Made by a program: the position numbers and the translations under genes. Below, piece after piece: positions 20,135-30,034 of a stretch of DNA of 64,000 nt (the stretch's first letter is position 1; each line of letters starts with the position of its first letter). The stretch is from contig NZ_KB235904.1 in NCBI RefSeq assembly GCF_000332155.1, positions 1,107,910-1,171,909 on the forward strand. The letters run 5' to 3'. Source of the DNA: Kamptonema formosum PCC 6407. GTDB taxonomy: Bacteria > Cyanobacteriota > Cyanobacteriia > Cyanobacteriales > Microcoleaceae. The notes under the pieces were generated by a model that worked only from the letters and a program-made list of their open reading frames with translations, made no database searches and was not told the origin of the DNA.

Positions 20135-21817
20135 TTATTCGGCTGGGTTTTCGTTGATGAGATTTAAGAGGGGAAATTTCATGTCACCCCATGATAATTG
20201 TTTATTTTTGTCGCCTTTGTTTTCAATCATTTCTTTGATGTTTTTGGGATTGGTATCTGGGGATTTTTCGGGGTCTTCAATAGTGGCGATCGCCTCTCGA
20301 ATTTGCTGAATTTCATGAGGATCTTCTTTAACTGTTTCGAGGGCAGTTTTTACTTGGCGTTGGTAGTGGGCATTATCGATGGCTTCTTCTTTGATTCGCG
20401 AACTGGTATCAAAGCATTTATCGATATCAAGGAAGATCCCGGTTCGGCGGGGTTTGGTGTAGTATTGGCGTTCGGTGTTGAGGAGTTTTGACATTAATTC
20501 TAAGTGCATTGTGTCGTTTTCACAGATTGTTTGAAGTACATCCCATTCGTCATTTCCTAGTAGTTTTCTTTCGTCAAAGGGGCGAGTGTCTTCAAAGGGT
20601 TCGCCAGTGACTTCTGCGTAAATTTTGGGTAGGCTATCGTCAAATTCGTGTTTTTCTTCTAGCCATATACGGCGAATTTCGCTGAGTTCTTCAGGAGTAA
20701 TAAGGGTGATGTCGCGCATTTCTGAGGGGGCAGTTTGGCGAATTTGGGTTTGTGCTTGTAAGACTCGCCTTAACCAATGTTCCCGCCAAAATTTAGTATA
20801 GGGGCCAGGGATATTTTGAACAGAGGTTTTTCCTTCACCAATATTGCGTTCAAATAGTTCAACTCTGCCATAAATGCGCCGAAAGTCTCTCTTGTCATGA
20901 TCGTTCTGAATATCTAGTTCGTTGCGTATATCAAGTAGAGGCTGCATCCATTCTTTTTCTTCATCATTCTGGATCATTGCCTGCATTGATTTGTCTTGGT
21001 TTACCATTGTGCAAACCCAACATCCAAATCGAGAACTACCACAACTAGGAGTAGACGTATCAACAACTAAAGGACACTCGTTATCTGTTGTTGCACCTCG
21101 GTACAAAGTAAATAAGTCTTTATTGTTACCCCCCCAAGGATTCTCCCACTGGTTCAGATAAATCCAAACTTCATCATTCCGCCAATCTTCAATAGGGCTA
21201 TAAACTAGAGAATTAGGTAAGTGAGCATTAGGGCTAAGACGATCGCGTAATCTACCTGCTTCATGCTTTTTCATTGTTGCGGCTCTTTTCGTACTTTCAG
21301 CCTTGCGGGTACCTAAAACTACAATGGTTTCACCATGTCCTCTAACCATTTCTCTAATAAAGTGGTTAACAGGTTGAATTTTCATCCTTTCAGTACACCA
21401 GCGAAATCCATTGCGAGGAGACGGATAGCCTTTACCAATTAAGCATACCCAAAATGTTCCCTGAACAGAAGGATGCAATAAATGAGCTTCAATAGGCATT
21501 TTTTTCTCTTTAGATCCCGCCTTAAGTTGCTCTAATGATTTCCGTACCCAAGCCGCAACGATAGGATTTTCAACAAAAGTATCTGTTGTAATGACATGAA
21601 TTGTTTTCGTGCGCTTTTCTGGTGGTAGTGCTGCAATCGCATACCACACTAACTGTAAAATAGCACTTGAATCTTTGCCAAACGATACGCCTATAATCCA
21701 AGGAATATCATCAAGACAGTATAATTCTTGGATTTCCTTGTTTAGCTTTTCTATATCTTCCACTAACTCGGCAACAGTGCGAGATGGGAATAATAAAACT
21801 TGCTGAGCTTCTGTCAT
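20135..21817 (-). CDS. dndC: DNA sulfur modification protein DndC
   Basis: A PAPS-reductase-family ATP pyrophosphatase: the PP-loop VSFGKDSSA is at residues 44-52, and a cysteine cluster CGSSRFGCWVCTMV (about residue 260) plus ECPLVV upstream fits the 4Fe-4S site reported for DndC. It activates the DNA backbone with ATP for sulfur transfer; the cysteine desulfurase partner (DndA or a host IscS/SufS) is not in the window. ATG with AGGAG 9 nt upstream. The 560 aa exceed some relatives because of a C-terminal extension after residue 450. Confidence 0.94.
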   Translation of the reverse strand: MTEAQQVLLFPSRTVAELVEDIEKLNKEIQELYCLDDIPWIIGVSFGKDSSAILQLVWYAIAALPPEKRTKTIHVITTDTFVENPIVAAWVRKSLEQLKAGSKEKKMPIEAHLLHPSVQGTFWVCLIGKGYPSPRNGFRWCTERMKIQPVNHFIREMVRGHGETIVVLGTRKAESTKRAATMKKHEAGRLRDRLSPNAHLPNSLVYSPIEDWRNDEVWIYLNQWENPWGGNNKDLFTLYRGATTDNECPLVVDTSTPSCGSSRFGCWVCTMVNQDKSMQAMIQNDEEKEWMQPLLDIRNELDIQNDHDKRDFRRIYGRVELFERNIGEGKTSVQNIPGPYTKFWREHWLRRVLQAQTQIRQTAPSEMRDITLITPEELSEIRRIWLEEKHEFDDSLPKIYAEVTGEPFEDTRPFDERKLLGNDEWDVLQTICENDTMHLELMSKLLNTERQYYTKPRRTGIFLDIDKCFDTSSRIKEEAIDNAHYQRQVKTALETVKEDPHEIQQIREAIATIEDPEKSPDTNPKNIKEMIENKGDKNKQLSWGDMKFPLLNLINENPAE

Positions 21818-21820
21818 AAT

Positions 21821-21886
21821 CTAAAAGCTCCTATTGCTAAATTGAATAATTTGTGATATAATTTCCCGCACCCACTGAGAAGACAT
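21821..21886 (-). CDS. possible 21-aa upstream ORF of dndC
   Basis: AAAGG 6 nt before an ATG opens MSSQWVREIISQIIQFSNRS and stops 3 nt before the dndC ATG, overlapping the dndC ribosome binding site. The tight packing suggests a leader peptide or coupling element; no homology is recognised. Confidence 0.35.
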   Translation of the reverse strand: MSSQWVREIISQIIQFSNRSF

Positions 21887-21901
21887 ATTTTTCCTTTATA
21901 T

Positions 21902-21917
21902 TTTGCCATAGGGCAAA
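21902..21917. promoter_or_regulatory. candidate operator between divergent dnd genes
   Basis: A perfect TTTGCC-ATAG-GGCAAA dyad lies between dndC and the divergent DndB-like gene, 8 bp upstream of the latter's -35. DndB proteins can repress dnd transcription, so this is a plausible binding site. Confidence 0.45.
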
Positions 21918-21925
21918 TAGTAGAC

Positions 21926-21954
21926 TTGTGTTTGTAGACTTCAATAGCTATAGT
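21926..21954 (+). promoter_or_regulatory. promoter of the DGQHR gene at 21998
   Basis: TTGTGT, 17-bp spacer, TATAGT, giving a start near 21961 and a 5' UTR of about 37 nt. Confidence 0.5.
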
Positions 21955-21997
21955 AAAGTAATAAGTCTTTCTCTGCTCAAAAAAATCAAGAGTTTAT

Positions 21998-23164
21998 ATG
22001 TCTGAAAGTAACTACCCTCAGCCTGAGCCCAATTCACGACTTGATGAGTTGCTTGAGCCTTACTTCGCAAAGTATCACCGTCAGAAGTGCTATCCGGGGT
22101 TGATTTTTCAGCAGGGGAAGCGGAAAATGGTACAAATCAATGTCCCTGCGGATGAATTACCGACTCTTCTTCAAGCGAAGCCCGCTACTGGGAATGATCC
22201 TGATTCTGGAAAAAATCGCCCAGAGGTAGATGGTCATTCTGAGGAAGTTAAACAATATATTATTAAACGCTGTACAAAGAACAAACCTTGGATTTTGGGG
22301 ACACTAACTGCAAATATCGCCCCAGATAAGATTGAGCTTGTAGAATTGGGCCGGGGAATTTGTCTAGTAGTAATTCGTCGGGGTGTTAAATTAGATATTA
22401 CTGATGGACAACACCGAAAACGTGCTATTCACGAATTGATAGAAAGCTCTAATGGTGAATTAATTGGTGATGATTATTTTCCAATTACTTTGGTATTAGA
22501 AGAAGACTTTAACCAGTGTCAGACTGATTTTCGAGATATGGCACAGACAAGACAGCTAGATAAATCATTACTTTTGTCATTTGGTGAGTTTGAAGGTCGA
22601 GTAGGTATTACTAAAAACTTACTCGATCGAGTATCAATGTTTTATGGTAAAACAGAAAAGATTAAATACTCTCCTTCAACTAAACACAAGTTAATTTACA
22701 CAACTAATTATATTGCTAAGCTCGTAAGCTGTGCCTTTGCTGATGACCTAATTGATGATCTTCAAGATTATGATGTTGAGACATCATCAGAAGTTTTAAT
22801 TAGTTGCCTCAATCAGTTTTTCTCGGAATGTAGCCAGACACAGCATATTGCTGAAACCGCTGTTGAAAACTTAACTATCGAGGAAGTTGCGAAATTTAAA
22901 GAAGATTGTGTGTTGGGCAAAAGTGTTGGTGTAGAAGTTTTAGGGCGATTGCTATACTGCACTTATGACAAAAATGATGATTGTTTTGAGAATGAAAAAA
23001 TCTCAAAACTTGCTAAGCTTGATTGGTCAAGAAAGAGTCATATTTGGGCAGGAAATATTGTTTTATCTAGCAATAATTCCAACAATACCTATAAGATAAC
23101 AGCCAGTGCTAATGCTGTAAGAGCAGCAATTACAGCAGCTAAAACTGAACTAGGGTGGGTATAA
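21998..23164 (+). CDS. DndB-like DGQHR-domain protein
   Basis: The 388-aa protein has the diagnostic LDITDGQHRKRAIHEL at about residue 133, surrounded by the alpha/beta scaffold of the DndB family (LGTLTANIAPDKIELVELG upstream; VLEEDFNQCQTDFRDMAQT downstream). Such DGQHR proteins accompany phosphorothioation operons as regulators or accessory factors. It is divergent from dndC and shares its control region. Less like canonical DndB than the gene at 23226; one of three DGQHR paralogues here. Confidence 0.85.
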   Translation: MSESNYPQPEPNSRLDELLEPYFAKYHRQKCYPGLIFQQGKRKMVQINVPADELPTLLQAKPATGNDPDSGKNRPEVDGHSEEVKQYIIKRCTKNKPWILGTLTANIAPDKIELVELGRGICLVVIRRGVKLDITDGQHRKRAIHELIESSNGELIGDDYFPITLVLEEDFNQCQTDFRDMAQTRQLDKSLLLSFGEFEGRVGITKNLLDRVSMFYGKTEKIKYSPSTKHKLIYTTNYIAKLVSCAFADDLIDDLQDYDVETSSEVLISCLNQFFSECSQTQHIAETAVENLTIEEVAKFKEDCVLGKSVGVEVLGRLLYCTYDKNDDCFENEKISKLAKLDWSRKSHIWAGNIVLSSNNSNNTYKITASANAVRAAITAAKTELGWV

Positions 23165-23225
23165 AAAAATCAATAAAACACAAAGATGGCATAGAAACTA
23201 GACAGCCTAATCAGTTTAATTCCAA

Positions 23226-24275
23226 CTACAAACCCAACCTCCCTTGTAAATAACCCTTCATCCAACCCAAACTAACCTTAGACTTAGAAACCCCACTTTT
23301 ACAAAGAATATGACCTTGCCAATCAGGATTAGAAATCGACCAATCAACCTCTTGTAAACCCGCCAAACATTCCCGCCAATTATCAGGATAGACCTCCAAT
23401 AAATCCGCCCCAATAATAGCCAGACTTGAGAGTACGAGCTCATGACAATGAACATAATCTTGCCGCACTTTCGCCGCCGTCAATCGCCCCCGCAAAACTA
23501 ACTCCCACTCAGCCATCAAACCGCTAATAACCTTCCAAAAATTCGCCGCCAATTCCACCTGCTTTTCCATATCCACACCCGCATAATTAACCAATAAACT
23601 CAGAGTAGCATGAGAAATACTATTAAGTGTAAAAAGTTTATCAGATTTTGTCGATAACGTCCCCCTTTCCATCTCCGTTAAACACCGCAAAACCTCAACT
23701 CGCTGGACAACCGCCTTGACCAAATTTGCCTTAAACTCTCGGTGTTGGTAAAGAATATCTAAAGAAGCATCTATCGGTACTTGAAAGCGGTTAAAATCAG
23801 CAAACATTTGCTGCGATCGCTCTAATCCCAAATCCAAGTATAAAATCAAAGCTACCGTTTCATAACCCAACTCAGGATTTTCTTTCAATGCCATTTGATA
23901 AGCGACCCGCCGATGTTGCCCATCGTTAATAGTAAAAGTAGCATCCATTGGCACGCGCAACCTGCCAATTTTGCGGCTTTCTGCTTCATTTCCTAGAGGC
24001 TCAAAAGTAATCTTAGCATCAATGGAAGCCGCGATCGCACCTAAAGCGTAATTTCTCGGATTGTTGATAATATATTTAGCAATTTCTGGGACACGACTGC
24101 GGTTTAAGCTACGATTTGACCGCTTTTCTGGCGCTAACTCTTCCCCTTGAATCGGGAAAAGTTTTGGCAGTAAACGTACCGGACACATCGAGACATAATA
24201 CTCTCGCCCCGCTTGAATTCCCCGGATAACAGGTAAGATGTATTCAAAGGAAGAAATCATGGGAAAATCAGACAT
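23226..24275 (-). CDS. dndB: DNA sulfur modification protein DndB
   Basis: Canonical DndB of 349 aa: the start FEYILPVIRGIQAGREYYVSM, the LFPIQGEELAPEKRSNRSLNRSR segment (quoted in parts: FPIQGEELAPE, RSLNRSRVPEIAKYI), and TINDGQHRRVAYQMA at residue 115. DndB acts as a transcriptional repressor of dnd genes and affects how often sites are modified. Single gene on the minus strand, convergent with the DGQHR gene to its left. Confidence 0.93.
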   Translation of the reverse strand: MSDFPMISSFEYILPVIRGIQAGREYYVSMCPVRLLPKLFPIQGEELAPEKRSNRSLNRSRVPEIAKYIINNPRNYALGAIAASIDAKITFEPLGNEAESRKIGRLRVPMDATFTINDGQHRRVAYQMALKENPELGYETVALILYLDLGLERSQQMFADFNRFQVPIDASLDILYQHREFKANLVKAVVQRVEVLRCLTEMERGTLSTKSDKLFTLNSISHATLSLLVNYAGVDMEKQVELAANFWKVISGLMAEWELVLRGRLTAAKVRQDYVHCHELVLSSLAIIGADLLEVYPDNWRECLAGLQEVDWSISNPDWQGHILCKSGVSKSKVSLGWMKGYLQGRLGL

Positions 24276-24636
24276 AAAAATGAATGGTTGAAATCGAATT
24301 TAGAGTAACAATTTTACTGGCTGAGTTGAAAATATAAACGCCTAAAGTTGTTACTACAAGCTTTAATTCTTGCCGTTTGTAGATTATTGGTCTTGTCTGT
24401 TTCAAATCATCAATACTAAACATTTATGCTAATTCCTCGCCAAATATTGTTAGTCAAACAGAAATTTGCCTGCCAACCTCTCGAAGACTTGACAGAGTGA
24501 CATAGATATGATACGTAAAGCGCGATTATTACCGTAAATATAGTATTGCACAATTTTTTTTAAAAACTTCACTTTACAAAAAAAAATATATATGTTATTT
24601 TTCTAAAATCTTATAAAATCCCCAAAAACCTTAACC
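24276..24636. other. divergent control region dndB / DGQHR gene
   Basis: A 361-bp AT-rich spacer with A/T homopolymers (around 24550-24600) and TATAAA-like elements near 24612. No ORF was found; it probably holds both promoters. Confidence 0.4.
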
Positions 24637-26232
24637 ATGACCAGCGCCCCCGATTCGACTGCTGACCTCGCTAGCCAAATTCTCGAACAGGAGAAGCGGG
24701 AAAGAGACGCGATCGCATTCTTACTTGACAAATACCTCGGCCGCGACGATCGCCTCCTCGTCCAAAAAACCCAAATGGGGAGCACCGAAGCCTACGTCGG
24801 TTCCGTCACCCTCGAATGGCTAGACAGCAAAGTTCGCTTCGCCGCCCAACTTCCACTTTTTCGCCAAAAATTCGACCCCCAAACTAACAACGTCATCCGC
24901 GACGAAGAAACCATCGATGAAATCCAACAAAGGCCTCTCGACTGGTCGCGCCAAGGATCTTTAGCCCAATACCTTGCGGCCCGCAAAACTCACAAATTCC
25001 CCGCCGTTTTAGTCGTTCAAAGTCTCCCTTGGGTAGACGATCCCAAAGCCCCAGAATGGGATGAAAACGGTCGCGCCCGTAAGTCTTCCGCCGACTTTTT
25101 AGCCATTGATAAAAACGAAACTGTTGGCTTTTTAAACATTAAAGATGTCTCTGTTTTTGCCCTTGATGGTCAACACCGATTAATGGGCATTCAAGGCTTA
25201 ATGAGCCTGATTAAAACTGGTCGCCTTCAACCTTTTAACAAATATAAAAAACCTGTCGGTCAAGCGATTACTGTTGATGACTTAATTGAAGAATATCAAA
25301 TCGATCTCACCTATTTACAAGGTCTAGCCCAAGAAAAAATCGGCATTGAATTCATTCCTGCCGTTGTCAAAGGAGAAACCCACCAAGAGGCAAGATGGAG
25401 AGTGCGATCGATCTTTGTTCACGTCAATTTAATGGCAGTAAAATTAAGCCAAGGACAACTCGCACTCCTCAATGAAGATGATGGATTTTCTATTGTTGCC
25501 CGTAAAGTTGCCGTTACCCACCCGCTATTAAAAGAAGTCGAAGGTCGCAATCCCCGCGTTAATTGGGATAGCGCAACTGTGGCTGCTAAATCAACAGTTT
25601 TAACTACATTGCAAGCATTACAAGATATGTCAGAACGCTATCTGCGGTATAAATTTCCCCACTGGAAACCCTCAGATAAAGGATTAATTGCTATGCGACC
25701 AGATGATGAGGAGTTAGAAGCCGGAATTGAAGAATTTAAGTTGTTTTTTGACGGATTAGCGAGTTTGCCGAGTTATTGTGAATTAGATAATGGGTTAGGA
25801 ACGTTAGAAATGCGGCGTTTTAGCTTTGAAAAACCGGGGGGCGATGGCAATATGTTATTCCGTCCTGTCGGTCAAGTTGCCCTAGCTCAGGCATTAGGAA
25901 ATTTAGTATTTAGAAAGAAATTGTCTATTAAAGAAATCTTCCACAAACTGCGGAGATATGACACTGATGGCGGGTTTAGCCACATGGATTTTCCAGAGTC
26001 ACTGTGGTATGGAATTTTATACGATCCCAATAAGAAACGGGTGTTAGTTTCGGGAAAAGATTTGTCAGCAAAATTGATTGTTTATCTGTTAGGAGGAGTA
26101 ACGGATGATATGGAAAAAGCCGAATTGCGGCAGGCGGTAGCAGCGGCCAGGACTGTGGAAGATCGGGCGATTAATTTTAATGGTAAGTTTGTGAAACCGA
26201 GGGAGGTTGGTTTGCCGCCGATTTTGAATTGA
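24637..26232 (+). CDS. DNA phosphorothioation-associated DGQHR protein
   Basis: This 531-aa protein has VFALDGQHRLMGIQGLMSL with Asp177 opening the DGQHR motif, preceded by a charged helical N-terminus and FLAIDKNETVGFLNI. Large DGQHR proteins of this type occur only with dnd clusters in my experience of the family; their biochemical role is not established. It points away from dndB and converges with the next gene at a palindromic terminator. Confidence 0.82.
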   Translation: MTSAPDSTADLASQILEQEKRERDAIAFLLDKYLGRDDRLLVQKTQMGSTEAYVGSVTLEWLDSKVRFAAQLPLFRQKFDPQTNNVIRDEETIDEIQQRPLDWSRQGSLAQYLAARKTHKFPAVLVVQSLPWVDDPKAPEWDENGRARKSSADFLAIDKNETVGFLNIKDVSVFALDGQHRLMGIQGLMSLIKTGRLQPFNKYKKPVGQAITVDDLIEEYQIDLTYLQGLAQEKIGIEFIPAVVKGETHQEARWRVRSIFVHVNLMAVKLSQGQLALLNEDDGFSIVARKVAVTHPLLKEVEGRNPRVNWDSATVAAKSTVLTTLQALQDMSERYLRYKFPHWKPSDKGLIAMRPDDEELEAGIEEFKLFFDGLASLPSYCELDNGLGTLEMRRFSFEKPGGDGNMLFRPVGQVALAQALGNLVFRKKLSIKEIFHKLRRYDTDGGFSHMDFPESLWYGILYDPNKKRVLVSGKDLSAKLIVYLLGGVTDDMEKAELRQAVAAARTVEDRAINFNGKFVKPREVGLPPILN

Positions 26233-26300
26233 ACTATAAATAACTCGCTGACTAGCGGTGGTTAAAATCTTCCAAAACTTCTGAAGAGATGTGAGAGTGT

Positions 26301-26326
26301 AGAAATAGGATTTAAATCCTATTTCT
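26301..26326. terminator. 26-bp perfect palindrome between convergent genes
   Basis: AGAAATAGGATTT followed directly by its reverse complement. It lies between two convergent genes, where it could end transcription from both sides. Confidence 0.65.
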
Positions 26327-26338
26327 GCCATTATGTAT

Positions 26339-26806
26339 CTATAAAAATCTCCTTAAATCAAAACTTTGCTCTGTCGATTCTTCCTTAAATCTTTCACCAA
26401 TAAGCATCAATAAAAGCTGATCTAAATAATCACCAGCACCTCGTAATTCTTCTCGCAATATTTCCAAACCTCCATTAGCATATTCTTCAAAAATAGTAAG
26501 CCTCTGTTCTTCTAAGGTGGCATCATTATAGGAGAGAATTTTTGAGTCTTTAGTTTCTGCTACCGCAATTAACTTAATTATACTATCGTAACCCCTAGAC
26601 ACAAAAACTTCTAGCCCAATGGGCCCAGGTTCTCTTTTAGAAATTTCCTTAAGAGGTAAGCGCTTTTTCCGTTTTGACCCCAAAGCAGCGGCAAATACTA
26701 TCACGTCTGCGTAAGTCTGGAAAGGGCCAGTTTTCCCCTCTGCTACTGTTAAAGCTTTGACTAAATCGGCTTTATCTTTAGCAACATTAATACGATTAGT
26801 AGTCAT
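26339..26806 (-). CDS. DNA phosphorothioation-associated protein 4
   Basis: The 155-aa protein begins RINVAKDKADLVKALTVAEGKTGPFQTYADVIVFAAALG and has KRLPLKEISKREPGPIGLEVF and the helical end ILREELRGAGDYLDQLLLML, a combination typical of the small dnd-associated family 4. Role unknown, probably in restriction. First in a minus-strand run that ends the left part of the island. Confidence 0.82.
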   Translation of the reverse strand: MTTNRINVAKDKADLVKALTVAEGKTGPFQTYADVIVFAAALGSKRKKRLPLKEISKREPGPIGLEVFVSRGYDSIIKLIAVAETKDSKILSYNDATLEEQRLTIFEEYANGGLEILREELRGAGDYLDQLLLMLIGERFKEESTEQSFDLRRFL

Positions 26807-26853
26807 TGTTTAAATCAATTATTTACTGCAAATTTAACTAAAAATTTTACCTT

Positions 26854-27819
26854 TTAAGAGAGAGGATTGAAAATATATCCCCACTTGCCACCAGTTAAAA
26901 CTCTAACATATTCAGCCGGTGAACCAGAACCATCATTTCCTCTTGGTTCTATCACCCATTCAGCGCCAACTCTCACCGCCGCTAAACCCTCAGAAAATTC
27001 CCTTGCTTCATCAAATTCTGGCGGAATAATCAATTTATTCTTATTATCTACATAACCAATTTTTTCACCTACCAATGATGGTTGGAGATTAGAATTATTA
27101 GCTACTTGAGGCTCCGTATAAGACTGGTCAACCAAATTGCCTATTTTATCGATCGCATACTCTTTGTCACCGATTATTACCTGTGCTAAACCTTTAGAAA
27201 AAGGTCTAGCATAGTCAAATTGGGGTGCGATAGCAAACAATTTACCCTTAGCAAAATACTGCGACGGGACAATAAAAGGAATGCCTAATACTTGACAGAG
27301 AGAAGCAGCCATCTCTCCTCTAGTTGCACTTTTATTCGGTTTTAGCTGCCTTGAATTCGGATAGTTAACTACTAGAAAACCATTAGTTGCGGCTGCCATC
27401 ATCTTGCGAGCGTACTGTGGAACTCCCGCTCCATCGTCAAAATAATTTGTGAGGATTTCCTCAGATTTTTCAGGAACTTTTAACTTAAGTTGTGCTGCCA
27501 ACGCAATAAATGCTTGTACTCTTGAAATTAGTTGTTCTGGTTGAAAAGTTTTGTCGGGATAGCCAGCTAAAAATCCTTTAGTTGAAGCATTTTGAATGTC
27601 TTTATAAGCCCAATGATTATTAGTAACATCTTTGAAAGAAATCGGGTTCTGAATTGGCTCAGCATAGTGGAAAATATTGCCCATTAACACAGCAAATTCA
27701 GCGCGAGTTAGGGGTGCATTAGGATGAAAAGTGCGATCGGGGTACCCACTGACTAAATTTTTTTGGGCTAGAGCAAGGATACACTTTTTTGACCAGTGAT
27801 TTTCAATATCAGAAAACAT
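26854..27819 (-). CDS. SLH-domain protein with WG repeats
   Basis: Three S-layer-homology modules (NHWSKKCILALAQKNLVSGYPDRTF; NHWAYKDIQNASTKGFLAGYPD; the third near VPQYARKMMAAATNGFLVV) occupy residues 1-170, followed by WG-type repeats (FDYARPFSKGLAQV, FDEAREFSEGLAAVRVG, GKWGYIF). SLH modules usually bind cell-wall polymers outside the cell, yet the protein starts directly with FSDIENHW and has no signal peptide. It is an unexpected passenger in the dnd island. Confidence 0.85.
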   Translation of the reverse strand: MFSDIENHWSKKCILALAQKNLVSGYPDRTFHPNAPLTRAEFAVLMGNIFHYAEPIQNPISFKDVTNNHWAYKDIQNASTKGFLAGYPDKTFQPEQLISRVQAFIALAAQLKLKVPEKSEEILTNYFDDGAGVPQYARKMMAAATNGFLVVNYPNSRQLKPNKSATRGEMAASLCQVLGIPFIVPSQYFAKGKLFAIAPQFDYARPFSKGLAQVIIGDKEYAIDKIGNLVDQSYTEPQVANNSNLQPSLVGEKIGYVDNKNKLIIPPEFDEAREFSEGLAAVRVGAEWVIEPRGNDGSGSPAEYVRVLTGGKWGYIFNPLS

Positions 27820-27967
27820 CTGATTTCTCCTTTATTTGTGGTGATAAATTTTACTACTATGTTCAGAGTAACATAATTTTGGGGTCATAAATACCTCTTT
27901 TCTCCCATCACTTAATCTTTTTAGCGTTCACTAAACTATCTGCCTCAAAAACTGCGTAAGTACCAAA

Positions 27968-30034
27968 CTAAAAATCATAATCTACTTCTACAATTTCCGT
28001 ATATTCAAACTCATTCGGACTTTGTTTAACCAAAGGATAACGCACGCCTGCCAACTCAATCGAATCCTCTTCACACTCAGGCTTAGGAGAATTGTAAACT
28101 AAAACATATTCCCTACCTGTGCGATTACTCATTTCTTCCGCAACTTCTACCCGCCACTGAGTCTTTGTAACTAAAACTACCAATTGATTCGCCAATCTTG
28201 GCAGCGTCTTCGCAACTTTTCGCCGATACATTTCATCCAAACTACCAAAAGGGGAATCCATTACTATCGGGAAAGTGCTGCTATCTGGCCCCATTAAAGT
28301 ATTCTGTTGACTCCACTCCCGTACCCCCTCAATGATACCACCAATAAACGACAAACTCAGAATTTGATTTTCACCAGTAGAAGCTGCAACGCTAATTTCC
28401 TCACCCCCTGTATTTTCTACTAAATTGATCTCATATTTTTCATTCAGCTTAGGGAGATAGGGAGTGAAAGAAATTTGACTAAATAATTCCTGCACTCGCT
28501 TTTCTAACTGCAAACGAAACTGTTTCTCTAAACGGGATCTTACCTCAATCAATCTATCAACAGCATCTTGAGTGGCAGCAATGCGTTTCTGAGCCAAAAC
28601 TTGCCGAGACTCATTCATTTGCTGCTTATCAATCTGTTTACCTAAACCTTCAATTTCACGAGTAAGATGATCTATTTCTTGCTGATTGGAACCCGTTTCG
28701 CGATTAAATTCACTAACTTTAGATTCAATTTCATCCAGGCGTTTTTGCAGCTTACTAATATCTTCATCTGGATAATTTCGCAATTTTTTATTAATGTCAT
28801 CTAACTGCGTCTCAATCCGAGAAAGCTCCGTGCGATTATACTTAATATTCTCTTGCTGTCTGTCAAGTTCCTCCCACAAATCAGGAACTTGCTTCTCAAG
28901 TTCCTCCACTTGCACAATCGTGCGAATTGCTGTTTCTTCCACATCAGCAGTTCCCGCTTTATCCATCCAACCATTTACCTCAAAATGAGCGTGAGTGCCA
29001 TCAATTAACTCTGCACCACAGATACAGCGCTGTCTTTTTAATAACTCCTCCACAAATTGCCGTTTAATACCCATTGGCAATTCTCCTTTCGCTCGCAAAC
29101 CATCAAAAACTTGTCGAAATTCCACCGTCATATCAGCAATAAAAACAGTATATCCTCGTGTGGTAATCGCTCGTTTTAAGGCTTCTCTCGCCTGTTTTAA
29201 CTGTTCTTTAATAGAGCCTGCACTAGCTTCAAGCTCAGCCCGCAATTGCTGCAATTCTCCCGCACCGCTAAGTTCCAGCAAACGGCTGTTAATTGCTTTT
29301 TTTAGCTCACCTTGGTGTGCTAACTCCTGAGCGATTTCAACTTGGCGACTTGAAAGTTTTTCCACCTCTTTTTCTAACTTTTGCTTTTCCTTTAAAGATT
29401 TCTTGGTTTGTGTATCCCCAATAACTTTCAAATCTGTTTCTAGAGACTTTTTCGCCTCTCCTAAATGTCTAATCGAGCGATTTAAAACCTCTACACCTAG
29501 CAATTCCTTAGTTGCCTCAGCAATTTCAGCTTTCTTATTAGTGCGGACAATTTGCTCAATTCTTTCACCATCAAAGAAAAAATATTGATGCAGACTTTCT
29601 GGCAAAATTCGCCCAATAATATCATCTGGTTGTTCCGACGGAAACATCCAACGACCATCATCTTGCGCTATTTGCATCAGCAATTGAGTTTTGCCATGCT
29701 CAACATTTGTATCATTTTTATAAGCGCGGCATACCCGTTTTGCTTGATAGCGTTTACCACCATGCTCAAACACAATTTCAACCCAACATTCGATAGCTTT
29801 ATTCGGTTCAGCTTCATTAATTGCCCGTTTATTTACTAATTGGTCTGGAGCAGCGAAAGCAGCGCTAAATTTTTCATATAACACCCAAGTAAACGCATTC
29901 ATTAGCGTTGTTTTTCCTGATCCATTGTTGCCATGAATCATTGTGGTATTCCGAGTTCCAGAGGCAAAGGTAATCTCTGGAGTTTTGCCATAAAATTGAC
30001 GGAAATTATAAAGTTTAATTGAGTTTAGTTTCAT
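27968..30034 (-). CDS. second SMC/DndD-like ATPase with zinc-hook-like CxC
   Basis: Walker A HGNNGSGKTTLMNAFTW near residue 33, HQYFFFDGERIEQIVR near 165, a coiled coil interrupted at about 340 by RQRCICGAELIDG (hook-like cysteines), and C-terminal GENQILSLSFIGGIIEG plus PIVMDSPFGSLDEMYRR. It is a DndD-family or RecF/SMC-like ATPase, paralogous to dndD at 18057 but clearly different in its hook and length. ATGA overlap with the upstream 83-aa gene shows coupling. Role probably in the restriction half of the system. Confidence 0.82.
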   Translation of the reverse strand: MKLNSIKLYNFRQFYGKTPEITFASGTRNTTMIHGNNGSGKTTLMNAFTWVLYEKFSAAFAAPDQLVNKRAINEAEPNKAIECWVEIVFEHGGKRYQAKRVCRAYKNDTNVEHGKTQLLMQIAQDDGRWMFPSEQPDDIIGRILPESLHQYFFFDGERIEQIVRTNKKAEIAEATKELLGVEVLNRSIRHLGEAKKSLETDLKVIGDTQTKKSLKEKQKLEKEVEKLSSRQVEIAQELAHQGELKKAINSRLLELSGAGELQQLRAELEASAGSIKEQLKQAREALKRAITTRGYTVFIADMTVEFRQVFDGLRAKGELPMGIKRQFVEELLKRQRCICGAELIDGTHAHFEVNGWMDKAGTADVEETAIRTIVQVEELEKQVPDLWEELDRQQENIKYNRTELSRIETQLDDINKKLRNYPDEDISKLQKRLDEIESKVSEFNRETGSNQQEIDHLTREIEGLGKQIDKQQMNESRQVLAQKRIAATQDAVDRLIEVRSRLEKQFRLQLEKRVQELFSQISFTPYLPKLNEKYEINLVENTGGEEISVAASTGENQILSLSFIGGIIEGVREWSQQNTLMGPDSSTFPIVMDSPFGSLDEMYRRKVAKTLPRLANQLVVLVTKTQWRVEVAEEMSNRTGREYVLVYNSPKPECEEDSIELAGVRYPLVKQSPNEFEYTEIVEVDYDF

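Noticed and set aside
27968-30034. Calling the 688-aa ATPase RecN, SbcC or Rad50
   Set aside because: The FFFDGERIEQI motif, length and neighbourhood fit DndD-like ATPases of phosphorothioation clusters better.
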